In this document: piece by piece, positions 12,402 through 23,580 of the stretch
Layout of the letters: every line of letters begins with the position of its first letter
Numbering within the stretch: the first letter of the stretch is position 1
Assembly: GCF_900747795.2 (NCBI RefSeq)
Contig: NC_041395.2
Coordinates: 170,201,187 to 170,265,186 of the forward strand
Direction of reading: 5' to 3'
Length of the DNA: 64,000 bases
From: Erpetoichthys calabaricus
Taxonomy: Eukaryota; Chordata; Cladistia; Polypteriformes; Polypteridae
The notes under the pieces: model-generated
What the model was told of the DNA's origin: nothing
The model's input: only the letters and a program-made list of their open reading frames with translations
The model's database searches: none
Translations under genes and position numbers: made by a program

Positions 12402-12985
12402 GGAACAGCCCAGACACAGACAGATAGACATGATGTTTAAACCACACACGTTTATTCACAACTACTATTTACACTTATCGTGAGCACAAACCCAATGCCG
12501 CAGCACCAATCACCCCTCAAGTCCTTGGCCACACGCACAATGCCTTCTCTCAGTCTCTGGTCCGCCTCCACTCCTCTCCACCAAGCTTGGTCCACTTCCA
12601 CCCGACTCTTGCCCATGACTGGAGGGAGGCGGCCCCTTTTATTCACCCCGGAAGGCCTCCAGGTGCATCCTGAGGGGCTCCGTAGCCACACCCCTGTGTG
12701 GCGGAAGCTCTGACGGTACATCCGGAAGTCCTCCGGGTGTCCCCAATCCTCTTCCCCCCAGCACTTCCGGGTGTGGCGGAAGTACTGAGGTCCAGGGCTC
12801 CCAAGGCATCAGGGCGCCCCCTGGCGGTGACCATGCGCCCCTACAGGGTAGAGCTTCAAAGCTCTGTACCCGTGGTCCCCAAGGCTACCAGGGAGGATGC
12901 CCCCTCATGTCCTGGAGGAGGCACAAGCCCTCCTCCGCTCCTCCTGGGCATCCCAGCCGGGCGACAAACCCCGCCGGGTGCCACA
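12398..12985 (-). mobile_element. Solo LTR fossil, minus strand
   Basis: Read on the minus strand it starts TGTGGCACCCGG, has a GTGAATAAAAGG TATA-like box about 340 bases in, a GTGAATAAACG poly(A) signal near the far end and closes GTTCCTCA(C). ATATA flanks both sides, but the flanks are TA repeat so the duplication proves little. No internal genes adjoin, so it is a solo LTR. The family is probably Ty3-like, by inference, and it appears fairly young. Confidence 0.65.
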
Positions 12986-13009
12986 ATATATATATATATA
13001 AATATATAT

Positions 13010-14566
13010 ACTGCTCAAAAAAATGAAAGGGACATTTTTAATCAGAGTATAGCATCAAGTCAATGAAATTTCTGGGATTTTGATCTGGTCAGTTAAGTAG
13101 CAGAGGGGGTTGTTAATCAGTTTCAGCTGCTTTGGTGTTAATGAAATTAACAATAAGAGCACTAGAGGGGCAACAATGAGATGACCTCCAAAACAGGAAT
13201 GGTTTAACAGGTGGAGGCCACTGACATTTTTCCCTCCTCATCTTTTCTGGCTTTTTTTTCACTAGTTTTGCATTTGGCTATGGTCAGTGTCACTACTGGT
13301 AGCATGAGGCGATACCTGGACCCTACAGAGAGTCTACAGAGAACTTCTCCAGGATGGCACATCAATATGTGCCATTGCCAGAAGGTTTTCTGTGTCTCCC
13401 AGCACAGTCTCAGGGGCATGGAGGAGATTCCGGGAGATAGGCTGTTACTCTAGGAGAGCTGGACAGGGCCATAGAAGGTCCTTAACCCATCAGCAGAACC
13501 GGTATCTGCTGCTTTGGGCAAGAAGGAACTGGATGAGCACTGCCAAATCCCTACAAAACGACCTCCAGCAGGCCATTGGTATGAATGTCTCTGACCAAAC
13601 AATCAGAAACAGACTTCATGAGGGTGGCCTGAGGGCCCGACGTACTCTAGTGGGCCCTGTGCTCACTGCTCGACACTGTGGAGCTCGATTGGCATTTGCC
13701 ATAGAATAACAGAATTGGCAGGTCCACCACTGGCGCCCTGTGCTTTTCACAGATGAGCGCTGGTACACCCTGAGCACATGTGACAGATGTAAAAGGGTCT
13801 GGAGGAACCGTGGAGAATATTATGCTGCCTGTAACATCGTACAGCATGACCGGTTTGATACAGGGTCAGTGAAGGTCTGGGGAGGCATATCCATGGAGGG
13901 ACGCACAGACCTCTACAGGTTAGACAATGGCATCTTGACTGCCTTTAGGTATCAGGATGAAATCTTTGGACTCATTGTCAGACCCTATGCTGTTGCAGTG
14001 GTTCCTGGGATCCTCCTGGTGCACAACAATGCTCAGCCTCATGTGGTGAGAGTATGCAGGCAGTTACTGGAGGATGAAGGAATTGATACCATTGACTGGC
14101 CCCCACGCTTGCCTGACCTAAATCCAATAGAACACCTCTGGGACATTATGTTTCAGTCCATCCAATGCCGCCAGGTTGCACCTCACACTGTCCAGGAGCT
14201 CAGTGATACCCTGGTCCAGATCTGGGTGGTGATCCTCTAGGACACCATCCATCGTCTCATTAGGAGCATGCGGCAACGTTGTCAGGCATGCATACAAATA
14301 TGTGGAGGCCATGCAAATTACTGAGTACGATTAGAAGTTGCTGCAATGAAATTTCGGCAAAACGGACTAGTCTGCTGCATCATTTTTTCACTTTGATTTT
14401 CAGGGTGTCTTTGAATTCAGCCCTCTGTAGGTTGATAATTTTTATTTCCCTCAAACGATGTGGCGTCCTTTTGATCCCAACACATTACCCAGGCCATATC
14501 AGTACAGTTATCCAGCATGTTTCTTTTTCCCATTGAGATCTGCTGTGTTTTCACAGTGTTCCTTTG
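13010..14566 (+). mobile_element. Tc1-type DNA transposon, inactive
   Basis: The left inverted end begins CTGCTCAAAAAAATGAAAG beside a TA. The transposase is readable in pieces: MRRYLDPTES start near 13302, HTH part VSPSTVSGAWRRFREIGCYS, RLHEGGLRARRTLVGPVL, LFTDERW (first D), LLVHNNAQPHVVRVC where the second D is N, and LPDLNPIEHLWDIM (E). The frame is split at least twice. The right end is lost: after GTTCCTTTG the sequence turns into TATA repeat instead of the expected mirror of the left end. Broken frame, D-to-N change and a missing end make it dead. Confidence 0.92.
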
Positions 14567-14581
14567 TTTTATATATATATA

Positions 14582-15273
14582 CTAGACATTAAGCCCGTTA
14601 CAATAACGGGCGCTAGAATAGTAGTGCATAAACATTAGTAGGAACAGTCTATATTAAATGGCAAAGGACCGTCTATTTTCTGTTACAGTAATACAGTACT
14701 GGCTCTGTTACAGTAATACTGGCTTGTATGTGGCTGTAATATGCAACACTGTACTGTGTGCCATTAATTTTCTCTCACAGTAATACGTCTCTCCAGCAAG
14801 TATTTTAATCTGTGCTGGTGTGCAGCTAATTATTGTATGTATGGCGTCTCCCCAGCAACGGATTTTATGTCCGCGAAAATAAATCTACTTTTAAAAGTCA
14901 TCCTATTGTAATATTATGAAAATTCGTATATTTAGGAAAATACTTTACACTTTACCGGGCCAAGTTTGTTAATTGCAAATCTGACATCCTCAGAGTGAAC
15001 AACAGACAGAAATCCCGCCTCTTTGGGGAAACTGGTCTCCGCGTCTCAGTACCCGATTGGATTTTTTGTGCGTTATGTTTTAGGTCTTACCTTATTTACC
15101 GAAATCCAAATGGATTGGCCGCGCGATATTTTATAGGTCCCGCCCTCTCTGTCTTGTGTGACGGGTCAGGCGGCCTTTGAAGCAGCACACCGTGCCCCGC
15201 GCATGTGCACTTCACCAGCAGACACACACACACACGGACACATGGACGCACACAGGGATTTTATTAAAGAGGA
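14582..15273 (-). mobile_element. Non-autonomous Helitron with complete ends
   Basis: On the minus strand it begins TCCTCTTTAATAAAATCCC and ends with the hairpin GCCCGTTATTGTAACGGGC, then TTAATGT and CTAG. An A precedes the TC and a T follows CTAG, the exact Helitron target. No coding capacity. The inner part holds CA repeats and GC-rich stretches. Confidence 0.88.
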
Positions 15274-15332
15274 TATATATATATATATATATATATATAC
15301 TGTATATATCGTGATTCAGACTACGAATGCTA

Positions 15333-15378
<46 letters not shown>

Positions 15379-15380
15379 TA
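15274..15380. repeat. TA-rich microsatellite block
   Basis: Two TA runs (about 15273-15299 and 15336-15380) with a short unique piece between them, wedged exactly between two Helitrons. Confidence 0.9.
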
Positions 15381-16583
15381 CTAGAGGGCTCCGCCCCCTG
15401 CTCGCTTCGCTTGCCAACCCCCGTGTTTGGTTTACCGGATATACAATACAATTTATTTTTTGTATAGCCCAAAATCACACAAGAAGTGCCGCAATGGGCT
15501 TTAACAGGTCCTGCCTCTTGACAGCCCCCCAGCCTTGACCCTCTAAGAAGACCAGAAAAAACTCCCAAAAAAAAAATGGAAGAAACCTAGGGAAAACCTA
15601 GGGAAAAGCAGTTCAAAGAGAGACCCCTTTCCAGGTAGGTTGGGCGTGCAGTGGGTGTCAAAAAGAAGGGGGTCAATACAATACAGTACAATACATAGAA
15701 CAGAATAAATCCTCAATACAGTATAAAATAAAAATTCTAGAAGTACGGAGTAGAATTTCACATTAGATGATATCACATAATATGATTTGGATTTGTTTTA
15801 AGTCCTGGAGACCTCATTCATCAAGCTGCCTCCCCCATTTTGCCATTCAATATCTGAAATAGCGCTAATGTGATGAAAGGACCCCTCATTCCCATATCCC
15901 CATTCATCAGGGATGACTTTACCTTAGGCAGGCAATCTACAATTTAAAGAGATTGTTATTGTTTTGGGAATTGTTACATATGCATTATTTTCACTTTTAC
16001 TTTAAAAACTTTTGTAAAAACAATACTTGTTTCTTTATTTCCTGCCCTGCGCGTGGTTACATCTCTTTCTTTCCAGACGTATAATACTGCTCGTGTTGTG
16101 AAGGGTGTTGCGGCTGAATGTACGCTAAGGATATGCCTTTGGATCATTTGCTGTCTTTTTGCTGCTTGCTTAGCTGCCTTTTCTGCCTGTAGCATGTCGT
16201 TGTTTTAAGAGCTCGGAGCACATGATGCTTGCCTGCCAAAAGCAATCCAACAACTGCTAGCTTAGAGGTCTGTTGACTTGTTTTAAATGATGGCTCACTG
16301 CCTGGTCTCGCGTGACGTTGTAAGAGCAATACCTGTCTTTTATTTCTGGCCCCGGGCGTGGTTGAATTCTTTCTTGCAGGATGTATAATGCTGCTCGCGT
16401 TCGGGGGCGGGGTCTGCCCTTCGATCTTTTTAAAGCCTGTACAGCCGCTGTCCTTTTTGCTACGGCCCCGCGACAATCTCTTGGCACCAAGTCTCATGTT
16501 TTCACGAGACGCACCATGGCGAGTATCCTTGGTTTCGCGGGTCTTTAAAATGTCTTTCGAGATGATCACGTATAGTAGCCTTG
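15381..16583 (-). mobile_element. Helitron-related element with passenger repeat
   Basis: The minus-strand 3' end is CTAG at 15384-15381 after GGCAAGCGAAGCGAGCAGG and a GGGGGCGGAGCCC hairpin, followed by T. The far part (about 15930-16580) resembles Helitron 5' regions: TGCATATGTAACAATTCCC is shared with 12178-12200, and CGCCATGGTGCGTCTCGTGA lies near 16520. Two related blocks (about 16010-16100 and 16328-16400) repeat inside. Between them about 15440-15800 is a dispersed repeat (TATAGCCCAAAATCACAC). The 5' end is unclear. Confidence 0.65.
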
Positions 16584-16586
16584 CAT

Positions 16587-17115
16587 AGATAGATAGATAG
16601 ATAGATAGATACTTTATTAACCCCAAGGGGAAATTCACATGGGCTGCAGGGTGGCGCAGTGGGTAGCGCTGCTGCCTCGCAATTGGGAGATCTGGGGACC
16701 TGGGTTCGCTTCCTCCCTGCGTGGAGTTTGCATGTTCTCCCCGTGTCTGCGTGGGTTTCCTCCGGGCGCTCCGGTTTCCTCCCACAGTCCAAAGACATGC
16801 AGGTTAGGTGGATTGGTGATTCTAAATTGGTCCTAGTGTGTGCTTGGTGTGTGGGTGTGTTTGTGTGTGTCCTGCAGTGGATTGGCACCCTGCCCAGGAT
16901 TGGTTCCCTGCCTTGTGCCCTGTGTTGGCTGGGATTGGCTCCAGCAGACCCCCGTGACCCTGTGTTCGGATTCAGCGGGTTGGAAAATGGATGGATGGAT
17001 GGAAATTCACATACTCCAGCAGCAGCATACTGATACAAAAAAAAAAAACAATATTAAATTAAAGAGTAATAAAATGTAGGTAAAAACAGACAATAACTTT
17101 GAATAATGTTAACGT
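16587..17115. repeat. GATA-tailed LINE-like 3' end, split by a SINE
   Basis: GATA repeats (16587-16612), then TACTTTATTAACCCCAAGG, then GGAAATTCACAT, continuing after the SINE as ACTCCAGCAGCAGCATAC to near 17115. Read on the minus strand this looks like a LINE 3' end with a TATC tail. Confidence 0.5.
16641..17002 (+). mobile_element. Full-length SINE (ATGG-tail family) with target duplication
   Basis: Starts GGGCTGCAGGGTGGCGCAGT with tRNA-like A box and a GGGTTCGCTTCC B box, passes CCACAGTCCAAAGACATGC and GGCTCCAGCAGACCCCCGTG, and ends ATGGATGGATGG. The 10-base target AAATTCACAT lies on both sides (16631-16640, 17003-17012). Confidence 0.92.
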
Positions 17116-17329
17116 TTATTTTTATACATTTATTAGCATTTGCTTTCCATTCCAGGATTTAGTATGGAAGGTTTTTTTCCGCATACCCAAAATTAGAGGG
17201 ATGGTAGTAAATTTCGCTGTATCATTCCAACATACGATTTCTGTTTAACTTCAATAAGAAGTGTATTATAACTAGGTTAATATGAACACAAGGACACACG
17301 TCATTCATTTCAGCTACACATTCCAGTTA

Positions 17330-17622
17330 TTCGGTTTTCTTCAGCATGTCACTTAAAGCGCCGCTAAGTGGCACCATACCATAGCTGGCCTGCTTTTGTC
17401 TTACTCGATGACATCGGCAGAGATCGCACTGTTCGCGGGCCAAGGACAACCTCCTCAAAGGAATCCGTACAGCGCTACTTCCTAATGACGCTTCTTGACA
17501 CCATAATGTATATCCTGACAACCGATATCACGTGAAGAAATGTTTGTTCTTGATTGGCTCTAAGACCTTGTGTTGCCGGCCAGGAGCCAATGGTGTGCGT
17601 GGAAATTAGGCAAATAGACAGA
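17330..17622 (+). promoter_or_regulatory. FITM2: Likely FITM2 promoter and 5' UTR
   Basis: GC rises and CpGs appear (for example GCGCCGCTAAG near 17357 and GTTGCCGGCC near 17571) in an otherwise AT-rich region, ending at the FITM2 start. Upstream in-frame ATGs lie at 17554 and 17590. No TATA box at a convincing distance. Confidence 0.4.
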
Positions 17623-17795
17623 ATGGCGGCGTTGGAGCAATGCGTGTTGGCAGCTGAAGATCTTTGGAACAACAGAATGCTTCGGAAAAACATGCATTGG
17701 TTTTTTATTTTCGTCACGACTGTAGGGTCATTTACAAAGGAGATGCAAATCCTTCCCGATTCCTATTTTAACAACAAGAAGAACATTTTCAATGT
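17623..17795 (+). CDS. FITM2: FITM2 coding exon 1
   Basis: Encodes 57 codons plus two bases: N-terminal region, first membrane segment and the conserved LPDSYFNNKKNIFNV stretch (human LPESYLSNKRNVLNV). It ends AATGT before donor GTGAGT. An unspliced read-through would stop at once at TGA, which supports the exon end. Confidence 0.93.
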
Positions 17796-20700
17796 GTGAG
17801 TACAACAAGCGGCGTGGCCTGTCGTGATTCCATGGGTTTATTTGAGCACTTCATAGTTCCCATTCAGTTCATCTGCTTTGTGTATAAATCAGTAAGATGG
17901 GGCATGTAGATTTCGAAATGCATGTTAAGTCTTCAGCACTTGATTTTGATCTTTCAGCAAGCGGGGTGGAAGATGGGCAAACGGTTACCATAAAAATAAT
18001 CTGGACTTCTGACCATGAAAAAGATCAAATAATTACAATCTGAGCGTCAGGCCGACGGCTGTGAAAATAGGCATTGTCTGTTTGGGACAGGGCATTCGCA
18101 GGGCTGCAGGTATAAATAGATGCGTCCTCTAGTGTGTATCCAAAGGACAGGTCCTTATAAGGCACAGTGAATCCGAAGGATTGCATTGTAATGCTAATGG
18201 AGTCGCGCTGTTCTCCTGAGATAGGTGCTAACGGCAGGGCTGCCAGACCTCGTTTAAATCGGGTTTCTCCATTTGTGCCTCTGCACAGCACCTTTTTAGA
18301 TTACAGTACTTCATTTGAGTGATGTTCATCCTTGTCCATGTCAGTACTTCCCATTGCCTTTCTAGCGGTGGTCCACTTCTTTAGGCTTTATTTAATAATC
18401 TTAACCTAACTGGATGATGTTGTAAATGTGAATACTGGTTTAACATGTCAAAATATCCCATGCATTAGAAATAACATTCTACTTTAAATTTTGTTGTAAT
18501 GTGAATTTTTTATAAGTTTACCTGTGATGGATTGTTATTCCATTTAGAGCAATTGGCTTTGGAACAGTCAAAATAGTAGCGTACATCCATCCATTTCCTG
18601 GATCCATTTCAAGGTCACAGGAAGCCAGACGCTGTCCCACAAGCATTGAGGTACTGGGCTGTAACCAATACTGGACAAGATATTGTATACCTCACTTGTA
18701 CACTGTAATTGTGGAATTTAAATTCTCAATTAAAGAAAAAAAAATCTGCACTAAAACAGAAGACAGGAGACTATCAAATTATTGGAGTGAACATTAAGTC
18801 AATTTTTTTTATATAACACTTTTAAAACAACTAAAAGTTGACAAAGTGCTTTACAAGAATAAAATCAACAACAACTAATTAAAATTAGTTAAAATACATT
18901 TAATTAAATGATAAAAAAGAAAGGCAAAAGTAACACACAGCTAAGAGCAATGATGGACAGTTAATTGCCGTAAAAGTACATATATGTTTTGAAAATAAAG
19001 CAACACAATTAAAACTGCAAAGTTAAGGCTAGATTGTCAATGTGACCTAAACGCAAGTGAATATCAGTACATTTTTAATTGTGATTTAAAATAATCAATG
19101 ATCTTATTGAGAAAGGCAGGCTGTTTCATAGCTGAGGACCCCTACAACAAAGGCACAATCGCCTTACAGCTTCACGTGAGTCTGTGGAACAGACAGTAAT
19201 AACTGATTAGAGGGTCCGAGAGACCTGGTGGATGGGCTGGGACAGAGGAGATCAGCAAGATGAGATGGAGCAGACCGATGTAAGGCTTGGAATCTTAAAA
19301 TCCACCCTGTACTTTATAAGGAGCCAAGGAAGAGGAGCCTGGATGAGTGAAATGTGATGTCTTCTTTTAGTGACAGTCAAGATTATGACAGCAGCATTTT
19401 AAATTACAGTAGTTGTAGTCTGGACAGAGAAGACTATCAGTAGAGAGGCAACAATAGACAAAATGGAATGAAGCAAAAGTATGACTGCACTTCTGCAGGT
19501 TATTAAAAGATAGTGCCATGACTAAACTTAAATAGTTTCTAAGCTGAAGAAGTTACTTTTGACCTCAACATTTTTCTCGTTGTATCAAGTTTGAAATCAG
19601 AGTCATAAATGATACCAGGGTTTCTAACAAAGACCTGATGTTTGGAATTGCTATTAATACAGTTAATAGAGGATGAAAGGCCAAAAAAGATTATCCGTGT
19701 TTTGATTTGTTGAGTTGAAGTTTGATGCCACCCAACATATCTTACTTATTCCACATACTTTATAGTGGTGGCTGAGAAAATTTTTTTTTTTCTCACATTT
19801 CTCTGCATTCTGCATGAAAACAAGTTTATGACGTAACTGAAGTCAATAGTGAATAGTGCTGAACATCTGTAAGTGATGTGAAAAACATTCATGGAAAAAT
19901 GGGGGGGGGAGGATCACACGTTACTCATTTTGCATAATCCACATGTCTCTTATGCAGAGGTTTACTCACAACGTATTGTACAAATGGATTGCCTTTTTGC
20001 TAAAATATTGTTAAATAGTTACTTCCAGAATTATCAGCGTGTACTTAAACAAGAAACCTAAAGATTCATGGGAAGAATTTTCTGAATTGAAAACAGGGCT
20101 CCTAAACAGCGAATGTCCGGGACAGGCAGATCTTCAGGTCAAAAAAGTCAATCCCATGAGCCTTTAGGTTTTCTCTTTGTACAGGCACTGATATTTTACA
20201 AGTACAATATTTTAGCAGCAAAACAATTGTTTTGCATGTTTTGAGAAAACAGCTGGTTAGCAGAAATGTGGATTATGCGAAACAAGTAACATGAGATTTT
20301 TTTACTTTTTTCTATGGACGTTTTTCATATTATTTGCCCTTGTACAGCACTAGTCACTCTTGACTTACGTTAGGTCATTCTTTCTCTCCATTCTGCATGA
20401 AAACAGAGATTCAATTTTTTTCTTGGCTACCACTACAAATTGCATGGAGTAAGTAATATATCTTTTTCTTCTTTTTGGCTGCTTCCATTAGGGGTTGCCA
20501 CAGTGGATCATCTTCTTCCATATCTTTCTGTCCTCTGCATCTTGTTCTGTTACACCCATCACCTGCATGTCCTCTCTCACCACATCCATAAACCTCCTCT
20601 TAGGCCTTCCTCTTTTCCTCTTCCCTGGCAGCTCTATCCTTAGCATCCTTCTCCCAATATACCCAGCATCTCTCCTCTGCACATGTCCAAACCAACACAA

Positions 20701-23541
20701 TCTCGCCTCTCTAACTTTGTCTCCTAACCATCCAACTTCAGCTGACCCTCTAATGTACTCATTTCTAATCCTGTCCATCCTTGTCACACCCAATGCAAAT
20801 CTTAGCATCTTTAACTCTGCTACCTCCAGCTCTGTCTCCTGCTTTCTGGTCAGTGCCACCGTCTTCAACCCATATACTGTAACATAGCTGGTCTCACTAC
20901 TGCCCTGTAGACCTTCCCTTTTACTAGTAATGTATAAAAACTATATATTTGTGAGTGGAGTATAAGGTAATCTACGAACCATTCAAGGTTAGTGTGCTGA
21001 ATGCCGACCCAGTGTTCAAGTTGATGAGTAAGAATTTCATGATCAACTCAGAATTAACACAGCACATAATCATTTGTCACTCTCAATAGGGCAGATCCAG
21101 TGCTGTGAAATGGTCTCCAGATCCAGACTGAAACTTAACAATCATTTTGAGCTAGAAAGGGCTGCAACTGAGACAAATCAATTTTTCCAAGTATTTTAGA
21201 AAGAAATGGATATAGAGAGAGGGGGATGGAATTTGACAGCTGCATGGTCAAGATTAATCTTTTAGAGCAGTATTTGAATTATTCAATTTTACAACAAAAC
21301 GGAACAGAACTTGTTGTTAAAGAACTGTTTATAATAGACAAAACACTATGCACAGTTTCTTCATATACCTCTTTTAAAAAGCAAGCAGGTATAATATCGA
21401 GCGAGCAGGAAGTGTTTAAAGAAATTGAAATCCAAGCTTTTTGGCATTGGCAGAGCTATTCCGATTTCTTCCAGGTATAGTTGAGAAATCTGCATGGTGA
21501 TGGTGGACATAAAGATAATTTTAATTGAAGATGGAAACCAGTAAGAAATTCTTTACACATAATAAATGAACATTTCAGAGTTTAGGCGAAGCTATCCCAC
21601 TCTTAACCACATATACTGAAATATATGTAAACATGGGTTAGACTTCTATAAAGTACTTGAATATATTGATTGTGGATTAAACAAAGCAACACAACGTGAT
21701 GAAAAAAAACTAGAATTTAGATAAAAAAAAATGTTGTAAGAAAATTGTTAAAAAAACAACATTAACCCTGAGCAGCTTGATTAAGAGTGTATGTGTATAA
21801 ATGTACATGTAAAGGTGACAGAAGGGGTCTACATTCACTATATTAATGGGCTGTTGGGCCACCATAAGTGACCACACCACCTTAAGCATGTCTTGTCATA
21901 GATTCTGCAAGGGTCTATAACTTTATTGTAGGGATGCAACACCAGTCTTCCATAAGACAAGTAGGAGGTCTGATGATGATGATGATGGTGGGGGGTGGGG
22001 AAACATGGTCTCGGGTAACTTCTTAAATTTTCTTAAAGTGCACGGCTGATTTCAAATTGTCCTCAAACCATTCACATGCCATGTGGTTGGGGGTCAGTGT
22101 CATCCTGCAAGTTTCCACTGTTATTCACAGAAGTACTTTTATCACAGGGTGAATGTGATCAGTAGTAATTGGCTTGCATTATATGCCATTTAACATAGGA
22201 ATTTGTTGAGCTAAACCTTGTCACATACAGAGGTAGCAGTGAGGAATCTTACATTCTGGCCGGTAGACTTCATTTGGTGTTGGCAACAAATGTAATCATC
22301 CACTTGTTGAGAACAAGAAGGGTGACTCCTTCAACCCTGGCATACTGTCCCTGCCTAGGCACTGTTCCTGATGAAACTTCCTGCTTCTCTTTTTATAGTC
22401 ATTCAGCATGATCTCAAGTTACTTGCCTATACTTTCTTGTCTCTCAAATCAGTGCCCATGCTAAATGGTCAAGAAGGTTGCGCTTTTGTCCACTGTTGCC
22501 CTTAGCTGACGTTGTCTTTACTTCTGACTTTCATGACGTGACCATAACTGCTGTTCCCTATGAGCTATATGGGTAATAGCGCTTCATTTGTAGAGATAAG
22601 TAAACAGTTTACTTCACAAAATCAGAGCAAAAATATAAATATCTAATATAATGTGTGTTTTTAAAAAAAAAAAAAAAAATTGACCCGGAGGTTGACAAAA
22701 AATAATTGAGAAAAGAGAGTGTGTACTAAGCCTTTTGGTGAAGTTTAAGTAAATACTTTGGCAATTATTTCTGTCACACAAGTTAATTGGTGAACCCACT
22801 TTCCTACCAAAATCACAACACATAAGTCACTGTAGACACCCCAGAATGTGGGGGCCCAGGTCTAATTCTGCATGGTCACAGTGCCTACAGGTTTTCATTC
22901 CTGTTCTTCTTCTTGGTAATCTTTTTAAACTCCTCATTCACTCAGTTGACTTGTTCTACCTTTCTGTCTGAAATGTTAGTAAGAAATATGAGTTTGATGT
23001 CTCCATTTACTGCTGCTGTGACTTTTATTACATGGGGAATTTTCTGCCTTTTTAAATTTATAGTCAGGAATTGTAGTTGTTGTGGTCTTTTTTTATTTAT
23101 TTATTTATTTATTTATTTGTGTTTTTATTAACCAAACGGCAATAAGTGCAACAAAAAAAAGCACACATACACCCAAGCTAATTAGTTACATTGGTGCCAT
23201 ATTCACTTGTAGTGTGCTTCATAAAGTTTCTATTTTAATAAAAGTACTTTAAAAACAGAAAATGCTGAAGAGTGTTCATCATCCTAACCAATCCATTTTG
23301 CTCACTGTCCTCAGTAAGTTAAAGTAGAGCCAGGAAGAGTTTTTTGATCCATTGTAGAACTGGCACAATGAGTGGAATGTGTCTTTAAATAGCATTTTCT
23401 GCAAACCAGAATATTGGATTTCTAATTCTAGTTTTATTTTTTTTTTGTTGTTGGAATAAAAACTTGCAGATCCTGAGAACAGAAATCCTTAAGCCATCTT
23501 GCTTGCTGTTTTCTAACAGTACACATTGCCGTTCACCTTGC

Positions 23542-23580
<39 letters not shown>

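Noticed and set aside
12643-13066. Open frames of 63-122 residues on both strands
   Set aside because: They fall inside a solo LTR whose GC-rich sequence keeps frames open by chance.
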